From Oscillatoriales cyanobacterium (GTDB lineage: Bacteria > Cyanobacteriota > Cyanobacteriia > Cyanobacteriales > Microcoleaceae): 64,000 bases of DNA. The stretch lies in assembly GCA_004292955.1 (NCBI GenBank), contig RDXX01000019.1, forward strand, positions 159,531 through 223,530. The letters are read 5' to 3'. The notes below the pieces were generated by a model. The model had not been told where the DNA came from. It was given only the letters and a program-made list of their open reading frames with translations, and made no database searches. Position 1 is the stretch's first letter. The number at the start of each line of letters is the position of its first letter. This document shows, piece by piece, positions 44,701-53,183 of this stretch. Made by a program: the position numbers and the translations under genes.

Positions 44701-47700
44701 ATCGTGCTGTTAACCAGCATTTGATATGCCTTACCTGCCTCACCGGAGTAGCATTTTTCTAGTTGCTCTGCGGGCAGATTCACAAAATAATCGGCAAGTT
44801 GTCGGCGCAGTTGGCGGATATGAGCGAGAGCAACTTGATTAGTTTGGTCTTTTTGATACTCTCCCAAGTATTGAGGAAGGGAAGCTAAAAACTGTTCGGG
44901 TGTATTAAGCTGAGCTAATTCATCAGCAATTAAGTTACCGTGTTGCTGCAAAACTTTTTCTGACCAACGCACTTCTTCGGGTTTGTAAAGTTGAGAGTGC
45001 AGGCGAACAATTGTAGCCCTCATCAAGTCTAACTTTTCGCGTTCTCCCGCCATTTTTTGGGTTCTGCTAGAGCCGTCGCCATGTTGCCTGTAGTACAGAT
45101 AAGGCTGAGGAAAACGATCGCCTAACCAGCCTTTTTCATAGGCAGAAATCCAAAATTCCCAATCTTCGCATCCCAGCTTCATCACTTTTTTCAAGCCGCC
45201 AACTTGCTCGTAAATTTCTCTTCTAAATAAGGAAGTAGCGGGGGCTTGATTGTCTCTCAAAAATTTATTGGGGTCAAAATCCCCGTGGTTGACTAAATCG
45301 CAGTTTGCTCCGAAGTGCTGCACATCTGTATAGACAAAACCCACCTCCGGTTTCGCTGATAAAACTTCAACGCACTCCTCTAGAAATTTGGGATGAATTT
45401 TATCATCAGCATCTAGGAATAAAATGAATTTTCCTGAGGAATTTTGAACACCAATATTTCTGGAATCAGCGGGCCCCGTGTTGGGTTTGTCGATGAGGCG
45501 CAGCGCTTTTTGAGGATACAATTGAATTAAATAATTTGCGAAGTTGCTGGTATCATCGGTGCTACCGTCGTTGACAATGATGCACTCCCAATTTTGATAG
45601 GTTTGATTGACAACACTTTCTACAGCTTCTCTGAGTAGATTTGCGTGGTTGTAGCAGGGGATGATGATGCTGACGAGTGCTGGTTCGGGCGTGCGGTAGG
45701 GCATGGCGTTTAGCTGTGACGGAGAGATTGCAACGGGGAGGGTAGTGGCGGGTTTGATACCTCGGCGGATGATGCCGTATTCATTCCATATCTTAAGCGT
45801 TTCTTGTTGCGATCGCCCTGAACCATGTTCTAAACCTTGCTCGTTGTGGTAGTAAAGCCCAATTATTTCCGGGATGCGGAACATATTTTCGGTTTTTCCC
45901 ACCCGCAACCAAAATTCGTAATCGCCAGCCGCCGTCAATTCTGCTCGGAAATAGCCGTGTTTTTCGTGTAGCGATTTTCTCCACATTGGCGCAGAACCCA
46001 TGATGCAGCGTCGTTCCAGTTCCCCATAGGAAAAGTCCGGCCAATTCCACCGCGTTTGAGCTTGCGTCGCAACCCAGGTATCATTAACAACATTCGTAAT
46101 TAATTGATCGCCGTAAACCAGAGCAGTTTTTGGTTGCGAGTCCAAATAATTAGCCATGATTTCCAATGCGTCGGGGCGGTGTCTGTCGTCGGCGTTCGCA
46201 TTAGTAATGTATCTGCCGCGCGACATCTCGATTCCTCTATTCCAAGCTGCATAAATGGTTTCTCGCTGTGGTATCCGGCAATAAATTATGTTGGGATATC
46301 TCGATTGAAACTCCCGTGCAATTTCTCCTTCGTTCTGTTCGGAGTTGCTGTTAATTACAATGATTTCCAGTTCGCCTTGTTTGTACAGCGTTTGATCTAC
46401 CAAGTCTTGCAAGCAGCCGCGAATAAATTTTTCGGAATTGTAGGTAGAAACGATCGCAGATACTTTGAAAGCTGACGGGACAGGCTGCGATGTGTCATAA
46501 TTCGATAATTCGCTCTGTAAGGCTGGATCGGCTTGCGGTTGAAGGGAATGCTCAGCTACTTGAACCAAAACAGAGCTAACAGTTGCAGCCATTTTCGACC
46601 AGGAAAACTTCTTAGCTTGCTCTAACCCCGCCGCAATTAATGAGTTGCGGACAGCAGGCTTCTGTATTTCCCGCAAAGCATTGACAAGCCCGCTGACATC
46701 ATCGCCATCTACATAAACCGCTGCTTTTCCTGCTACTTCTGGAATCGAACCGTTTGGACAAGTGATGACTGGACAACCGCAAGCCATGGCTTCGACGACT
46801 GGCAATCCAAAGCCTTCATATTTCGACGGATAAACTAATACCGCAGCACCCGAATAAGCAACTCTCAATTCGCTATCGCTTAGTTGCAGCGTGCGGACAG
46901 TGATTCCAGAACAATACAATTGCAGATCGGGTTCTAATACAGGTTTGCCGCCTGTGCAGACTAGATCAAAGTCAAACTTATTGGCAAGTTGAGAAAAGGC
47001 TTTGAAGAATAATATCCCATTCTTGTAACCATGCCAGCCTACCCTCTCGCCTACCAAAAGAAAATAGGGTTTAGCAATGCCGTACTTTGACTTAAAACCT
47101 GCGATTTCTTCTCTATCGGCTGGCGAGAAATTGGCGTCTATTCCGCAGTGCGCTACAGCTACAGAAGCTGAGGATATCTGCGGAAAAACCTTAACTAAAT
47201 CGCGGGCTGTATTTGCTGAAATAGCTATGTAGGCTGAGGCGTGGCGGATACCGGAATGCTTTTCTCTCCACTCGGAATGAGCAAGATTTTGTCCCATCAA
47301 CTCGGGAATCATGTCATAGGTCATGAATACCGATCGCGTTGACAAAGGCGTTGTATAATAAGTAGAAATAAACAAGTCTGCATTTTCTTCATCGCAGATT
47401 TGCTGTAGCATTTGGCGGTCTGCATCGGTTTGGCTGTAGTCGTAGCGGGCTACATTCCGGTACTGGATGCCGGGAATTTTGGGGGCGGTTCCCGCTCTGT
47501 CAAGAACTAGAATTTGTTTAGCAAAACCATTTTCTGCCCAGTTTTCTAGCAGCGATGTCCAGACGCGACCAATGCCGGTGCTGTTAAGCTGATAAAATAC
47601 GCCGTCAATCACAATCTTTTTTAAATTTTCAGGAGATACGGCTGCTGGATTTTTCATTAATTTGCGTTTCTCTGTGTCTGCAATTTTTCTCAAAGCTGCC

Positions 47701-48440
47701 TCGTAATCATGTTGGAGTAATGAGGCTTTTTTTAATTCCGGCTCTTGGCAATATGATAAGCTTTGAAAAAGTTGATGCGGGATTTCCTTTTCTGTCAAGA
47801 GGTGCAAAGAATCGCCGTTAGAGTAAAAAATTAAATTGAATTTTTCGGCAATTATAGACAGTGCCTTGGTGGTATAAATAGAAATGTGCTGACCTTCATC
47901 TAGGGCATAGTACCACCATTCGCTGGGCTGGGGATTGTTGGCTGGCAGCAATCTGGTACTGAATAAAATATTGCGAGAATATTTGAAGATTTTTTCGATC
48001 TCCGACAGCGGGTTAACAAAATGCTCAAATACTTCAAATGCTGTGACTAATTCGTAGGGGTAGCTGCTGTTTGCCTCGGCTTCAAAGCCTTGTGCAAATA
48101 TATTTTTGCAATATTTATCATGCCATGAAAAATCAAATCCTAAATCTCTCATCATCCGAACAAATACACCGTAGCCGCCCCCGTAGTCTAAAAAATTAGC
48201 GCGGTGATTAAACAAATTAAAAATAATATTATTGGCTGCGGTGGAGAACATCGTGCTTCTGGATAACATTCCCACGTCGCTGCTAGCTATGGCTTCTGAA
48301 TAAGCCTCCTCAAGCCAGTACGGTTCCTCGGTTTGAACAAATCCACAATTTGAGCATTGAAAATACTCAACGTTATATTTTTTTAGTACCGTAGCCGCAG
48401 CCAAGCTGTTTGTTGGAGAATCACAAATATTGCACTTCAT
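41712..48440 (-). CDS. Giant methyltransferase / multi-glycosyltransferase protein
   Basis: A 2,242-residue protein. In order: a Zn-ribbon-led SAM methyltransferase (3-240; CNICDS..CSNCGFVQTEEPYW, FLDYGGGYGVFVR); a GT4 domain (275-625; LNSTGIGRVW, PSKYEGFGLPVVEAMACG); a GT2 domain (657-870; VSAIVSTYNSEKFIRGCLQD); a second GT2 domain (920-1150; SIIIPCYNHANLLREAVES, FLDADDKIHPKFL); a ~110-residue repeat unit (1205-1315); a GT41/SPINDLY-like domain (1400-1770; RVGVLTKHFG, FGPSWTNYYPG, YLDSYPYAGTTS); and three more copies of the repeat unit (1826-1935, 1977-2087, 2125-2235). Catalytic motifs look intact throughout. No membrane segment or signal. It could build and methylate a glycan on one acceptor, e.g. 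a surface protein or polysaccharide. Nearby genes are unrelated. Such single-chain fusions occur in cyanobacterial polysaccharide loci, but this order is not one I know. Confidence 0.88.
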   Translation of the reverse strand: MKCNICDSPTNSLAAATVLKKYNVEYFQCSNCGFVQTEEPYWLEEAYSEAIASSDVGMLSRSTMFSTAANNIIFNLFNHRANFLDYGGGYGVFVRMMRDLGFDFSWHDKYCKNIFAQGFEAEANSSYPYELVTAFEVFEHFVNPLSEIEKIFKYSRNILFSTRLLPANNPQPSEWWYYALDEGQHISIYTTKALSIIAEKFNLIFYSNGDSLHLLTEKEIPHQLFQSLSYCQEPELKKASLLQHDYEAALRKIADTEKRKLMKNPAAVSPENLKKIVIDGVFYQLNSTGIGRVWTSLLENWAENGFAKQILVLDRAGTAPKIPGIQYRNVARYDYSQTDADRQMLQQICDEENADLFISTYYTTPLSTRSVFMTYDMIPELMGQNLAHSEWREKHSGIRHASAYIAISANTARDLVKVFPQISSASVAVAHCGIDANFSPADREEIAGFKSKYGIAKPYFLLVGERVGWHGYKNGILFFKAFSQLANKFDFDLVCTGGKPVLEPDLQLYCSGITVRTLQLSDSELRVAYSGAAVLVYPSKYEGFGLPVVEAMACGCPVITCPNGSIPEVAGKAAVYVDGDDVSGLVNALREIQKPAVRNSLIAAGLEQAKKFSWSKMAATVSSVLVQVAEHSLQPQADPALQSELSNYDTSQPVPSAFKVSAIVSTYNSEKFIRGCLQDLVDQTLYKQGELEIIVINSNSEQNEGEIAREFQSRYPNIIYCRIPQRETIYAAWNRGIEMSRGRYITNANADDRHRPDALEIMANYLDSQPKTALVYGDQLITNVVNDTWVATQAQTRWNWPDFSYGELERRCIMGSAPMWRKSLHEKHGYFRAELTAAGDYEFWLRVGKTENMFRIPEIIGLYYHNEQGLEHGSGRSQQETLKIWNEYGIIRRGIKPATTLPVAISPSQLNAMPYRTPEPALVSIIIPCYNHANLLREAVESVVNQTYQNWECIIVNDGSTDDTSNFANYLIQLYPQKALRLIDKPNTGPADSRNIGVQNSSGKFILFLDADDKIHPKFLEECVEVLSAKPEVGFVYTDVQHFGANCDLVNHGDFDPNKFLRDNQAPATSLFRREIYEQVGGLKKVMKLGCEDWEFWISAYEKGWLGDRFPQPYLYYRQHGDGSSRTQKMAGEREKLDLMRATIVRLHSQLYKPEEVRWSEKVLQQHGNLIADELAQLNTPEQFLASLPQYLGEYQKDQTNQVALAHIRQLRRQLADYFVNLPAEQLEKCYSGEAGKAYQMLVNSTIKYEAITDTEQSLIGQLETHLSQGIKTLKDVGYLLAASLYRRADQLLLKYENAAIPNWFVNDYLKFMFAAPTLFQELGEADNYCRYVQGWVSYVHRNIFQNQNSQIWQDIAWFFTQTANFIPLYFNSENLKQVYTKRAEIIEFAMKNRGAAIDCIFPARPANRQKIRVGVLTKHFGAMTETFATLPAFEYLNRDQFEIILYAINLDGNKLEQYCQSRADRLVQLPSDLPSQVQAIRADDLDILLVATNITAVTHPISLLAQHRLARVQTTCFNSPVTTGMRHVDYYIAGKLMEPGIEGRAHYREELATIDGLGCCFSYTLEPYTPNVQLTRNSLGISEESVVFVSSANLYKLVPELRETWAKILAAVPNSILFLMPFGPSWTNYYPGAAFVNNMQGIFAKYGIDSKRLRVVKALPNRADVKEVLKLGDVYLDSYPYAGTTSLVDPLEVGLPTVVRDGDTLRSRMGAAVVRSLLMPDLIARDEASYIQLAVNLATNPQLRQQKRQEIQEKMQGNPACFDSVAYSGAIAKLFQELFSNWQTSHLEASRSLQDSIPKQPDLGEKLLHNVQLYQRNSSNISAISELRQIRKQIADFWLNVPTENLEATYKSAAGKSYQMLLHSYFQHQAMMEGEQIFLQQLTQISKGLVHPKAVNALLAAMLYFPPGTMRIPDARNRLPHWLIGDYEQVFETEDTVEKESSSDLLAQYIQSPQFANQLLGCVNLYRIDPSDESVVLELRQIRKQLADFWLIVPTEKLENVYRGEVRKAYQAILSCGLQAKSMTEAEHNFLQQVTEISKGLVHPQAINALLGGMLYFVPGKMRVADAHTRLPHWLIDDYEKIFEIPFADNQQTIVNQDYLPQFINQLTAAVNLYEIDPTAEMVIADLREIRKQIADVWLKVSGEQLELLYRSDFGKGYKAMLGSGFINEPLTDTERAVLNSLVGELSKGFGMPQAVNYLLAARLFCRAGQLQVQDADSCLPEWLFEDYEQFVGGAIELAVK

Positions 48441-49053
48441 TTTGATTATCTAAACTTACAAGGTTGTTTAATTGACTGTCTGTATTGGAAGGCCGAATAT
48501 CTCTCCCGCTTTACTCAATTTTTAATGTTGCCAAGTGATGGCAATGGGGTAGGCTAGACTGTTTTAATGCTGAGTCTTGAAATCTTCAGACGGTTTCTCA
48601 AGGGTCGATCGTTATATATGAAGAGTGAATAAACAGGAACATCCTACACCAATGCAGCCCTGACTCAGATATCTTTAGTCCTGGACGTATTCCTACCAAA
48701 GAAACCGGGTTTTTTGCCTAATCTCGCGACTCCAACGAAGGATTTTCGTAAAAAAACCCGGTTTCTGGCCACCCGTGCGTCCAGGACTGATCTTATCAGG
48801 AGTCCGCCCCCTCAAGATTACTTCGACTAAAGGCTTGACAAGTTTTAATTTATGCTATATGTGACTCCTTAGTAAAGCACTCCCATCTCCTGACGGCTTT
48901 CAGGGCAGTTCGGTTTCCACTACTTCAGACGAGCGATCGCCCTTGCCGGGATTCCTGACAACACAAAAACAAGTTACAAATACGTTAAGATTGATGAACA
49001 TAAATAAAAATTCCCAAATCACAGGGACTAAATAATTAGGAGGATCGACCTCG
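48441..49053. other. Region between the giant GT and ftsH
   Basis: 613 bp holding the leader of ftsH and a nested inverted-repeat element (48679-48787). A minus-strand open frame (48900-49178) overlaps the ftsH start and is not supported. A weak match to the last part of control elements A/B (AAACAGGAAC) occurs near 48630, but the CACCCTGATAA block is absent. Confidence 0.6.
48679..48787. repeat. Nested inverted-repeat element with AGAAACC arms
   Basis: Outer arms GTCCTGGACG (48679-48688) and CGTCCAGGAC (48778-48787); inner arms AGAAACCGGGTTTTTT (48700-48715) and AAAAAACCCGGTTTCT (48751-48766). The two pairs share one axis, giving a 109-bp stem structure. Largest member of the AGAAACC family in the window. 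Confidence 0.8.
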
Positions 49054-50892
49054 GTGAATAAACGCTGGAGAAACGCTGGACTGTACGCACTGCTGGCTAT
49101 TGTAGTCATTGCCCTAGCCACTGCATTTTTTGACAAACAGCCCCCTAGTCGGGAAGTTTGGAAGTACAGCCAATTCATTCAGGAAGTCGAAGGCAACAGA
49201 GTAGACAAAATAAATATCAGTTCCGATCGCAGTAAAGCTCTCGTAACGGCTCAGGACGGCAGCAAGGTAATTGTCAACCTGCCTAACGACCCCGAACTGA
49301 TTAACATCCTGACCAAAAATAAGGTAGATATTTCAGTTCTGCCCCAAAACGACGAAGGCTTCTGGGTAAAAGCCCTCAGCAGCCTGTTCTTCCCGATCCT
49401 GCTCTTGGTGGGACTGTTTTTCCTGGTGCGGCGCGCCCAAAACGGGCCCGGCAATCAAGCCATGAACTTCGGCAAATCGAAAGCTAGAGTCCAAATGGAG
49501 CCTCAAACTCAGGTGACTTTCGGCGACGTAGCCGGCATCGAACAAGCCAAGCTAGAACTCGCTGAAGTCGTGGACTTCCTGAAAAATGCCGATCGCTTCA
49601 CCGCAGTCGGAGCTAAAATCCCCAAAGGCGTGCTGTTAGTCGGCCCTCCCGGAACAGGCAAAACCTTGCTCGCCAAAGCAGTCGCCGGAGAAGCAGGTGT
49701 TCCTTTCTTCAGCATTTCCGGTTCGGAATTTGTCGAAATGTTCGTCGGTGTCGGTGCTTCCCGCGTCCGCGACTTGTTTGAACAAGCTAAAACAAACGCT
49801 CCTTGTATCGTATTTATTGATGAAATTGACGCCGTAGGCCGCCAGCGCGGAGCTGGTTTGGGCGGTGGTAACGATGAACGGGAACAAACCCTGAACCAGT
49901 TACTGACCGAAATGGACGGTTTTGAAGGCAATACTGGCATCATTTTGATTGCTGCTACTAACCGCCCCGACGTGCTGGATGCTGCGCTGCTACGTCCAGG
50001 TCGCTTCGATCGCCAAGTTGTGGTCGATCGCCCCGATTTCTCCGGCCGCCTGGAAATTCTCAACGTTCACGCCCGCGGCAAAACCTTGTCAAAAGATGTG
50101 GATTTGGAAAAAATCGCCCGCCGGACACCCGGTTTCACAGGTGCGGATTTGGCTAACTTGCTCAACGAATCAGCAATTTTGGCAGCCCGTCGCAATTTGA
50201 CCGAAGTCTCGATGGATGAAGTCAACGATGCGATCGATCGCGTCCTCGCCGGCCCCGAAAAGAAAGACCGCGTGATGAGCGAAAAACGCAAAACCTTAGT
50301 AGCTTACCACGAAGCCGGTCACGCTTTAGTCGGTGCGCTGATGCCCGACTACGATCCCGTACAGAAAATCAGCATTATCCCCCGCGGCCGCGCTGGCGGT
50401 TTGACTTGGTTCACACCTAGCGAAGATCGCATGGATTCTGGCTTGTATTCTCGCTCTTACTTGCAAAATCAAATGGCGGTAGCCTTGGGCGGCCGCATTG
50501 CTGAAGAGATTGTCTTCGGTGAGGAAGAAGTCACAACTGGCGCTTCCAATGACTTGCAACAAGTGGCAAGAGTAGCACGCCAAATGGTAACTCGCTTCGG
50601 AATGAGCGATCGGCTAGGCCCTGTAGCTCTCGGTCGCCAACAAGGGAATATGTTCATGGGTCGCGATATCATGGCCGAACGGGACTTTTCTGAAGAAACC
50701 GCAGCTACGATCGACGATGAAGTCCGCTTGTTGGTAGAGCAAGCTTACCTACGCGCTAAAGACGTGCTCGTCGGCAACCGCCACGTGCTGAACGCCTTGG
50801 CAGATATGCTAGTTGACAAGGAAACTGTCGATGCTGATGAATTGCAAAATTTGTTAGCTAATAGCGATGTCAAGATGGCGACAATTGCCTAA
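49054..50892 (+). CDS. ftsH: ATP-dependent zinc metalloprotease FtsH
   Basis: A 612-residue protein with two N-terminal helices (~8-25 and ~108-126), the AAA module (Walker A GPPGTGKT at 197-204, Walker [39 protein letters not shown]) and the peptidase with HEAGH at 419-423 and the later NDLQQ acid. The membrane-bound hexamer extracts and degrades membrane proteins; cyanobacterial homologues remove damaged D1 in photosystem II repair, and sequence style suggests that FtsH2-like branch. It starts with GTG; AGGAGG lies ~11 bases upstream. Monocistronic with a long leader. Confidence 0.97.
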   Translation: MNKRWRNAGLYALLAIVVIALATAFFDKQPPSREVWKYSQFIQEVEGNRVDKINISSDRSKALVTAQDGSKVIVNLPNDPELINILTKNKVDISVLPQNDEGFWVKALSSLFFPILLLVGLFFLVRRAQNGPGNQAMNFGKSKARVQMEPQTQVTFGDVAGIEQAKLELAEVVDFLKNADRFTAVGAKIPKGVLLVGPPGTGKTLLAKAVAGEAGVPFFSISGSEFVEMFVGVGASRVRDLFEQAKTNAPCIVFIDEIDAVGRQRGAGLGGGNDEREQTLNQLLTEMDGFEGNTGIILIAATNRPDVLDAALLRPGRFDRQVVVDRPDFSGRLEILNVHARGKTLSKDVDLEKIARRTPGFTGADLANLLNESAILAARRNLTEVSMDEVNDAIDRVLAGPEKKDRVMSEKRKTLVAYHEAGHALVGALMPDYDPVQKISIIPRGRAGGLTWFTPSEDRMDSGLYSRSYLQNQMAVALGGRIAEEIVFGEEEVTTGASNDLQQVARVARQMVTRFGMSDRLGPVALGRQQGNMFMGRDIMAERDFSEETAATIDDEVRLLVEQAYLRAKDVLVGNRHVLNALADMLVDKETVDADELQNLLANSDVKMATIA

Positions 50893-51076
50893 TTGATTTT
50901 AGATTTTGGATTTTAGATTTTAGATTTAATCTAAAGCTTAAAATCGATAATTGGGGTGCTTCTGGTATTGTCTGGAATCGCCCCGATTTTTTTGTGGTGC
51001 GATCGGCTGTTTAATTTCATTGTGCAATGCGATCGGGCGATCGAACTGCATCATTTCGATATAACCGGACGTGACA

Positions 51077-51340
51077 TTACCCTTGGTAAACTTCTCGCCG
51101 GTGACGCACTTTACTGATATCGATCGTGCGGCTGTCGTCATCTATGGTGTATATTACCCTGTAATCGCCCACCCGAATTCGCCAGCCGTTTTTCTTCCCC
51201 TTTAACTTGAGACAGCCTGGGGGACGGGGCACACTGGCTAAAGCATTTATCTGGGGATAAATGCGACTGCTGATTTCAACGGGCAGAGCGTCCAGGTCTT
51301 TTTGAGCCGAACGTGCAGTAATGACCAAGTAATCAGACAT
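51077..51340 (-). CDS. RelE/ParE-family toxin
   Basis: An 87-residue protein: MSDYLVITARSAQKDLDALPVEISSRIYPQINALASVPRPPGCLKLKGKKNGWRIRVGDYRVIYTIDDDSRTIDISKVRHRREVY. The LKLKGKKNGWRIRVGDYRVIY segment and C-terminal VRHRREVY are typical of RelE-like ribosome-dependent mRNA interferases. Basic overall. It starts eight bases inside the antitoxin gene's 3' end (51333-51340 overlap), as expected for a type II module with the antitoxin first. Confidence 0.9.
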   Translation of the reverse strand: MSDYLVITARSAQKDLDALPVEISSRIYPQINALASVPRPPGCLKLKGKKNGWRIRVGDYRVIYTIDDDSRTIDISKVRHRREVYQG

Positions 51341-51650
51341 TCAACATACCCTTTTCCTCAAGCTGGCGCTTAACTTCTTCCCAGGGAACTCTTGGTTCAT
51401 CTTGTCTAGATTCAATAGTCAAAGAGTCATAAACATCCTCCCAGAGTTCGCCGTGCTTCTCGAAGTCAAGCAGCACCGCAATTTTTTCGCCTTGGCCGTC
51501 AACTAAAAACTGAAAGTCTGTCGGTTCGCCACATTCAGCCAACACGTCAACCCAAAATTCGCTGTGTTCTTTGAGGTCAACAATTGCAGCGGTTTTGTTG
51601 CCTTCATTGTCTGTTAAAAATTGAACGCCGCGCATATTGTAGTTTGGCAT
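51333..51650 (-). CDS. Antitoxin of the RelE-type module, with internal duplication
   Basis: A 105-residue acidic protein. It contains two copies of one ~30-residue motif: VQFLTDNEGNKTAAIVDLKE-HSEFWVDV (residues 9-36) and FQFLVDGQGEKIAVLLDFEK-HGELWEDV (residues 47-74). Single copies of this VxFLxDxxGxKxAVxLDLxxHxExWEDxxD motif are a common cyanobacterial antitoxin N-terminus. The C-terminal VPWEEVKRQLEEKGML is the usual toxin-binding tail. It is the first gene of the module, overlapping the toxin gene by eight bases. Confidence 0.85.
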   Translation of the reverse strand: MPNYNMRGVQFLTDNEGNKTAAIVDLKEHSEFWVDVLAECGEPTDFQFLVDGQGEKIAVLLDFEKHGELWEDVYDSLTIESRQDEPRVPWEEVKRQLEEKGMLNV

Positions 51651-51704
51651 ATATCGAATTTTGTAATGTGTACTAAAATTATATCCTAGTCAGAATGAGT
51701 TAGC

Positions 51705-52343
51705 ATGAATCATCAATCTTGGTTGACACTACTAAAAAAACACCGAGCGATCGCCGTGATCCGTTCATCCGAACAGGAAGTCGCTTGGCAGATGGCAAAA
51801 TCTGTAGCAGCAGGAGGAATCCAATTTATTGAAATTACCTGGAATACCCACAAAGCCGCTGAATTAATTTCGCAACTCCGCTCAGAATTGCCAGATTTTA
51901 GTATTGGTACTGGCACTTTATTACACTTAGAACAGTTGCAGCAAGCCATAGATTGCGGGGCTCAATTCCTGTTTACTCCGCACACCGATGTAGGCATGAT
52001 TCAAGCAGCAGTTGATGCGAGAGTGCCGATCGTCCCTGGTGCTTTTTCTCCCACAGAAATTATGACGGCGTGGCAAGCAGGTGCTACCTGCGTGAAAGTT
52101 TTTCCGATCGCAGGCTTGGGAGGCGCTGCTTACCTGAAAAGCCTGCAAGGCCCTCTGGGCGACATTCCTTTGATTCCCACGGGCGGGGTGACGCTGGAAA
52201 ATGCCAAGGTATTTATTGACGCTGGGGCGATCGCCGTTGGTTTAGCCGGAGACTTATTTCCCAAACACTTAGTGCAAAATCGAGATTGGCGGGCGATCGT
52301 CGAAATTGCCAAAACTCTCACCCAAAACTTAACAACTTGTTAA
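51705..52343 (+). CDS. eda: 2-keto-3-deoxy-6-phosphogluconate / 4-hydroxy-2-oxoglutarate aldolase
   Basis: A 212-residue TIM-barrel class I aldolase. Schiff-base Lys131 in TCVKVFPIAGLGG, catalytic Glu43 in FIEITWNTHKA, and GTGTL, TPHTD, VPGAFSPTE, PTGGVTLENA motifs are all present. It splits KDPG into pyruvate and glyceraldehyde-3-phosphate, the Entner-Doudoroff step reported in cyanobacteria, or cleaves hydroxy-oxoglutarate. Transcribed alone, divergent from the RelE module by 54 bp. Confidence 0.93.
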   Translation: MNHQSWLTLLKKHRAIAVIRSSEQEVAWQMAKSVAAGGIQFIEITWNTHKAAELISQLRSELPDFSIGTGTLLHLEQLQQAIDCGAQFLFTPHTDVGMIQAAVDARVPIVPGAFSPTEIMTAWQAGATCVKVFPIAGLGGAAYLKSLQGPLGDIPLIPTGGVTLENAKVFIDAGAIAVGLAGDLFPKHLVQNRDWRAIVEIAKTLTQNLTTC

Positions 52344-52466
52344 GCCCTCTTTCCCAATTTAAAATCTATAATCTACAATTTAAAATAGTACCAGGTGTGA
52401 AAGTTTCCCAATTCTTCAATTTTTCAATCTAAAACTATCAAATCGTCTTGGGTGTGAGGAATAAAC

Positions 52467-52982
52467 ATGATTATCAACTCAACTTACTTGCGTCGCGCAG
52501 GAACTTTATGTGTTGCCTGCGCCCTAACAGTTGCTGCATTTTGTGGCGGACAAATTCCTGCATTTGCAGGCGAACAGCGCAACATAATTGCCAATAGAAT
52601 CATGCAGTTGCAGCAATCCAGTCAGCGCTGGATTGAAATTGATTTGTCAAGACAAAAACTCATAGCTTGGGAAGGAAATACACCCGTTTATGCGGTGACT
52701 ATTTCCAGCGGCAAATCATCGACTCCCACCCGCACGGGAACCTTTGCCATCCAAACCAAATATCGCGTTACTAGAATGACTGGGGAAGACTACGACGTGC
52801 CCGACGTTCCCTATACAATGTATTACGATGGCGGTAATGCAATTCACGGCGCTTACTGGCACAATTTGTTTGGAAATCCCGTCACTCACGGCTGCACAAA
52901 TGTAGCTGTAAATCACGCTAAATGGCTGTTCAATTGGGCCTCGGTGGGGACGCCTGTAGTGGTGCACAAATCTGAAATTTAA
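52467..52982 (+). CDS. L,D-transpeptidase (YkuD domain), secreted
   Basis: A 171-residue protein. Signal peptide at residues 1-35 ([21 protein letters not shown]). The YkuD domain starts at [21 protein letters not shown] and has the catalytic cluster H127[14 protein letters not shown]141-GC143-TN. L,D-transpeptidases form 3-3 cross-links in peptidoglycan or attach proteins to it; acts in the periplasm. GTGAGGA precedes the ATG. Convergent with the Hsp70-like gene across a repeat element. Confidence 0.93.
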   Translation: MIINSTYLRRAGTLCVACALTVAAFCGGQIPAFAGEQRNIIANRIMQLQQSSQRWIEIDLSRQKLIAWEGNTPVYAVTISSGKSSTPTRTGTFAIQTKYRVTRMTGEDYDVPDVPYTMYYDGGNAIHGAYWHNLFGNPVTHGCTNVAVNHAKWLFNWASVGTPVVVHKSEI

Positions 52983-53003
52983 CTAATAGGTTCGTAGATC
53001 AAA

Positions 53004-53171
53004 CGGCGGTTGAAACCGCGTCTATACAGACAAAACCTGCCTCCGCAGGTTGAAGAGTGAGCGGTTAAAATTACATTTATGGAGACAAAATTCACTTCAA
53101 GGGCGTGGGAATTTTTGATTTCATTCAGTCCGCGGAGGCGGACTTCCTTTGTCTAGACGCGGTTTCAACCG
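53004..53171. repeat. CGGTTGAAACCGCG-ended palindromic element, copy 2
   Basis: Left end CGGTTGAAACCGCGTCTA and right end TAGACGCGGTTTCAACCG are inverted. Inner hairpins AACCTGC-CTCC-GCAGGTT (53035-53052) and AGTCCGC-GGAG-GCGGACT (right side) follow. It lies between two convergent genes, as does copy 1 (24634-24761). Confidence 0.8.
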
Positions 53172-53183
53172 TACGTCCTATAT

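Noticed and set aside
48626..48640. Fourth copy of the sigma/RTX control element before ftsH
   Set aside because: Only AAACAGGAAC matches; the GCATAAAAC and CACCCTGATAA blocks are missing.
48900..49178. 92-codon minus-strand open frame over the ftsH start
   Set aside because: It overlaps the signal-anchor coding part of ftsH and its leader; no protein features.
50938..51141. 67-codon minus-strand frame after the RelE-type toxin
   Set aside because: It overlaps the toxin's 3' end in another frame and contains HIP1-type repeat translation; not convincing.
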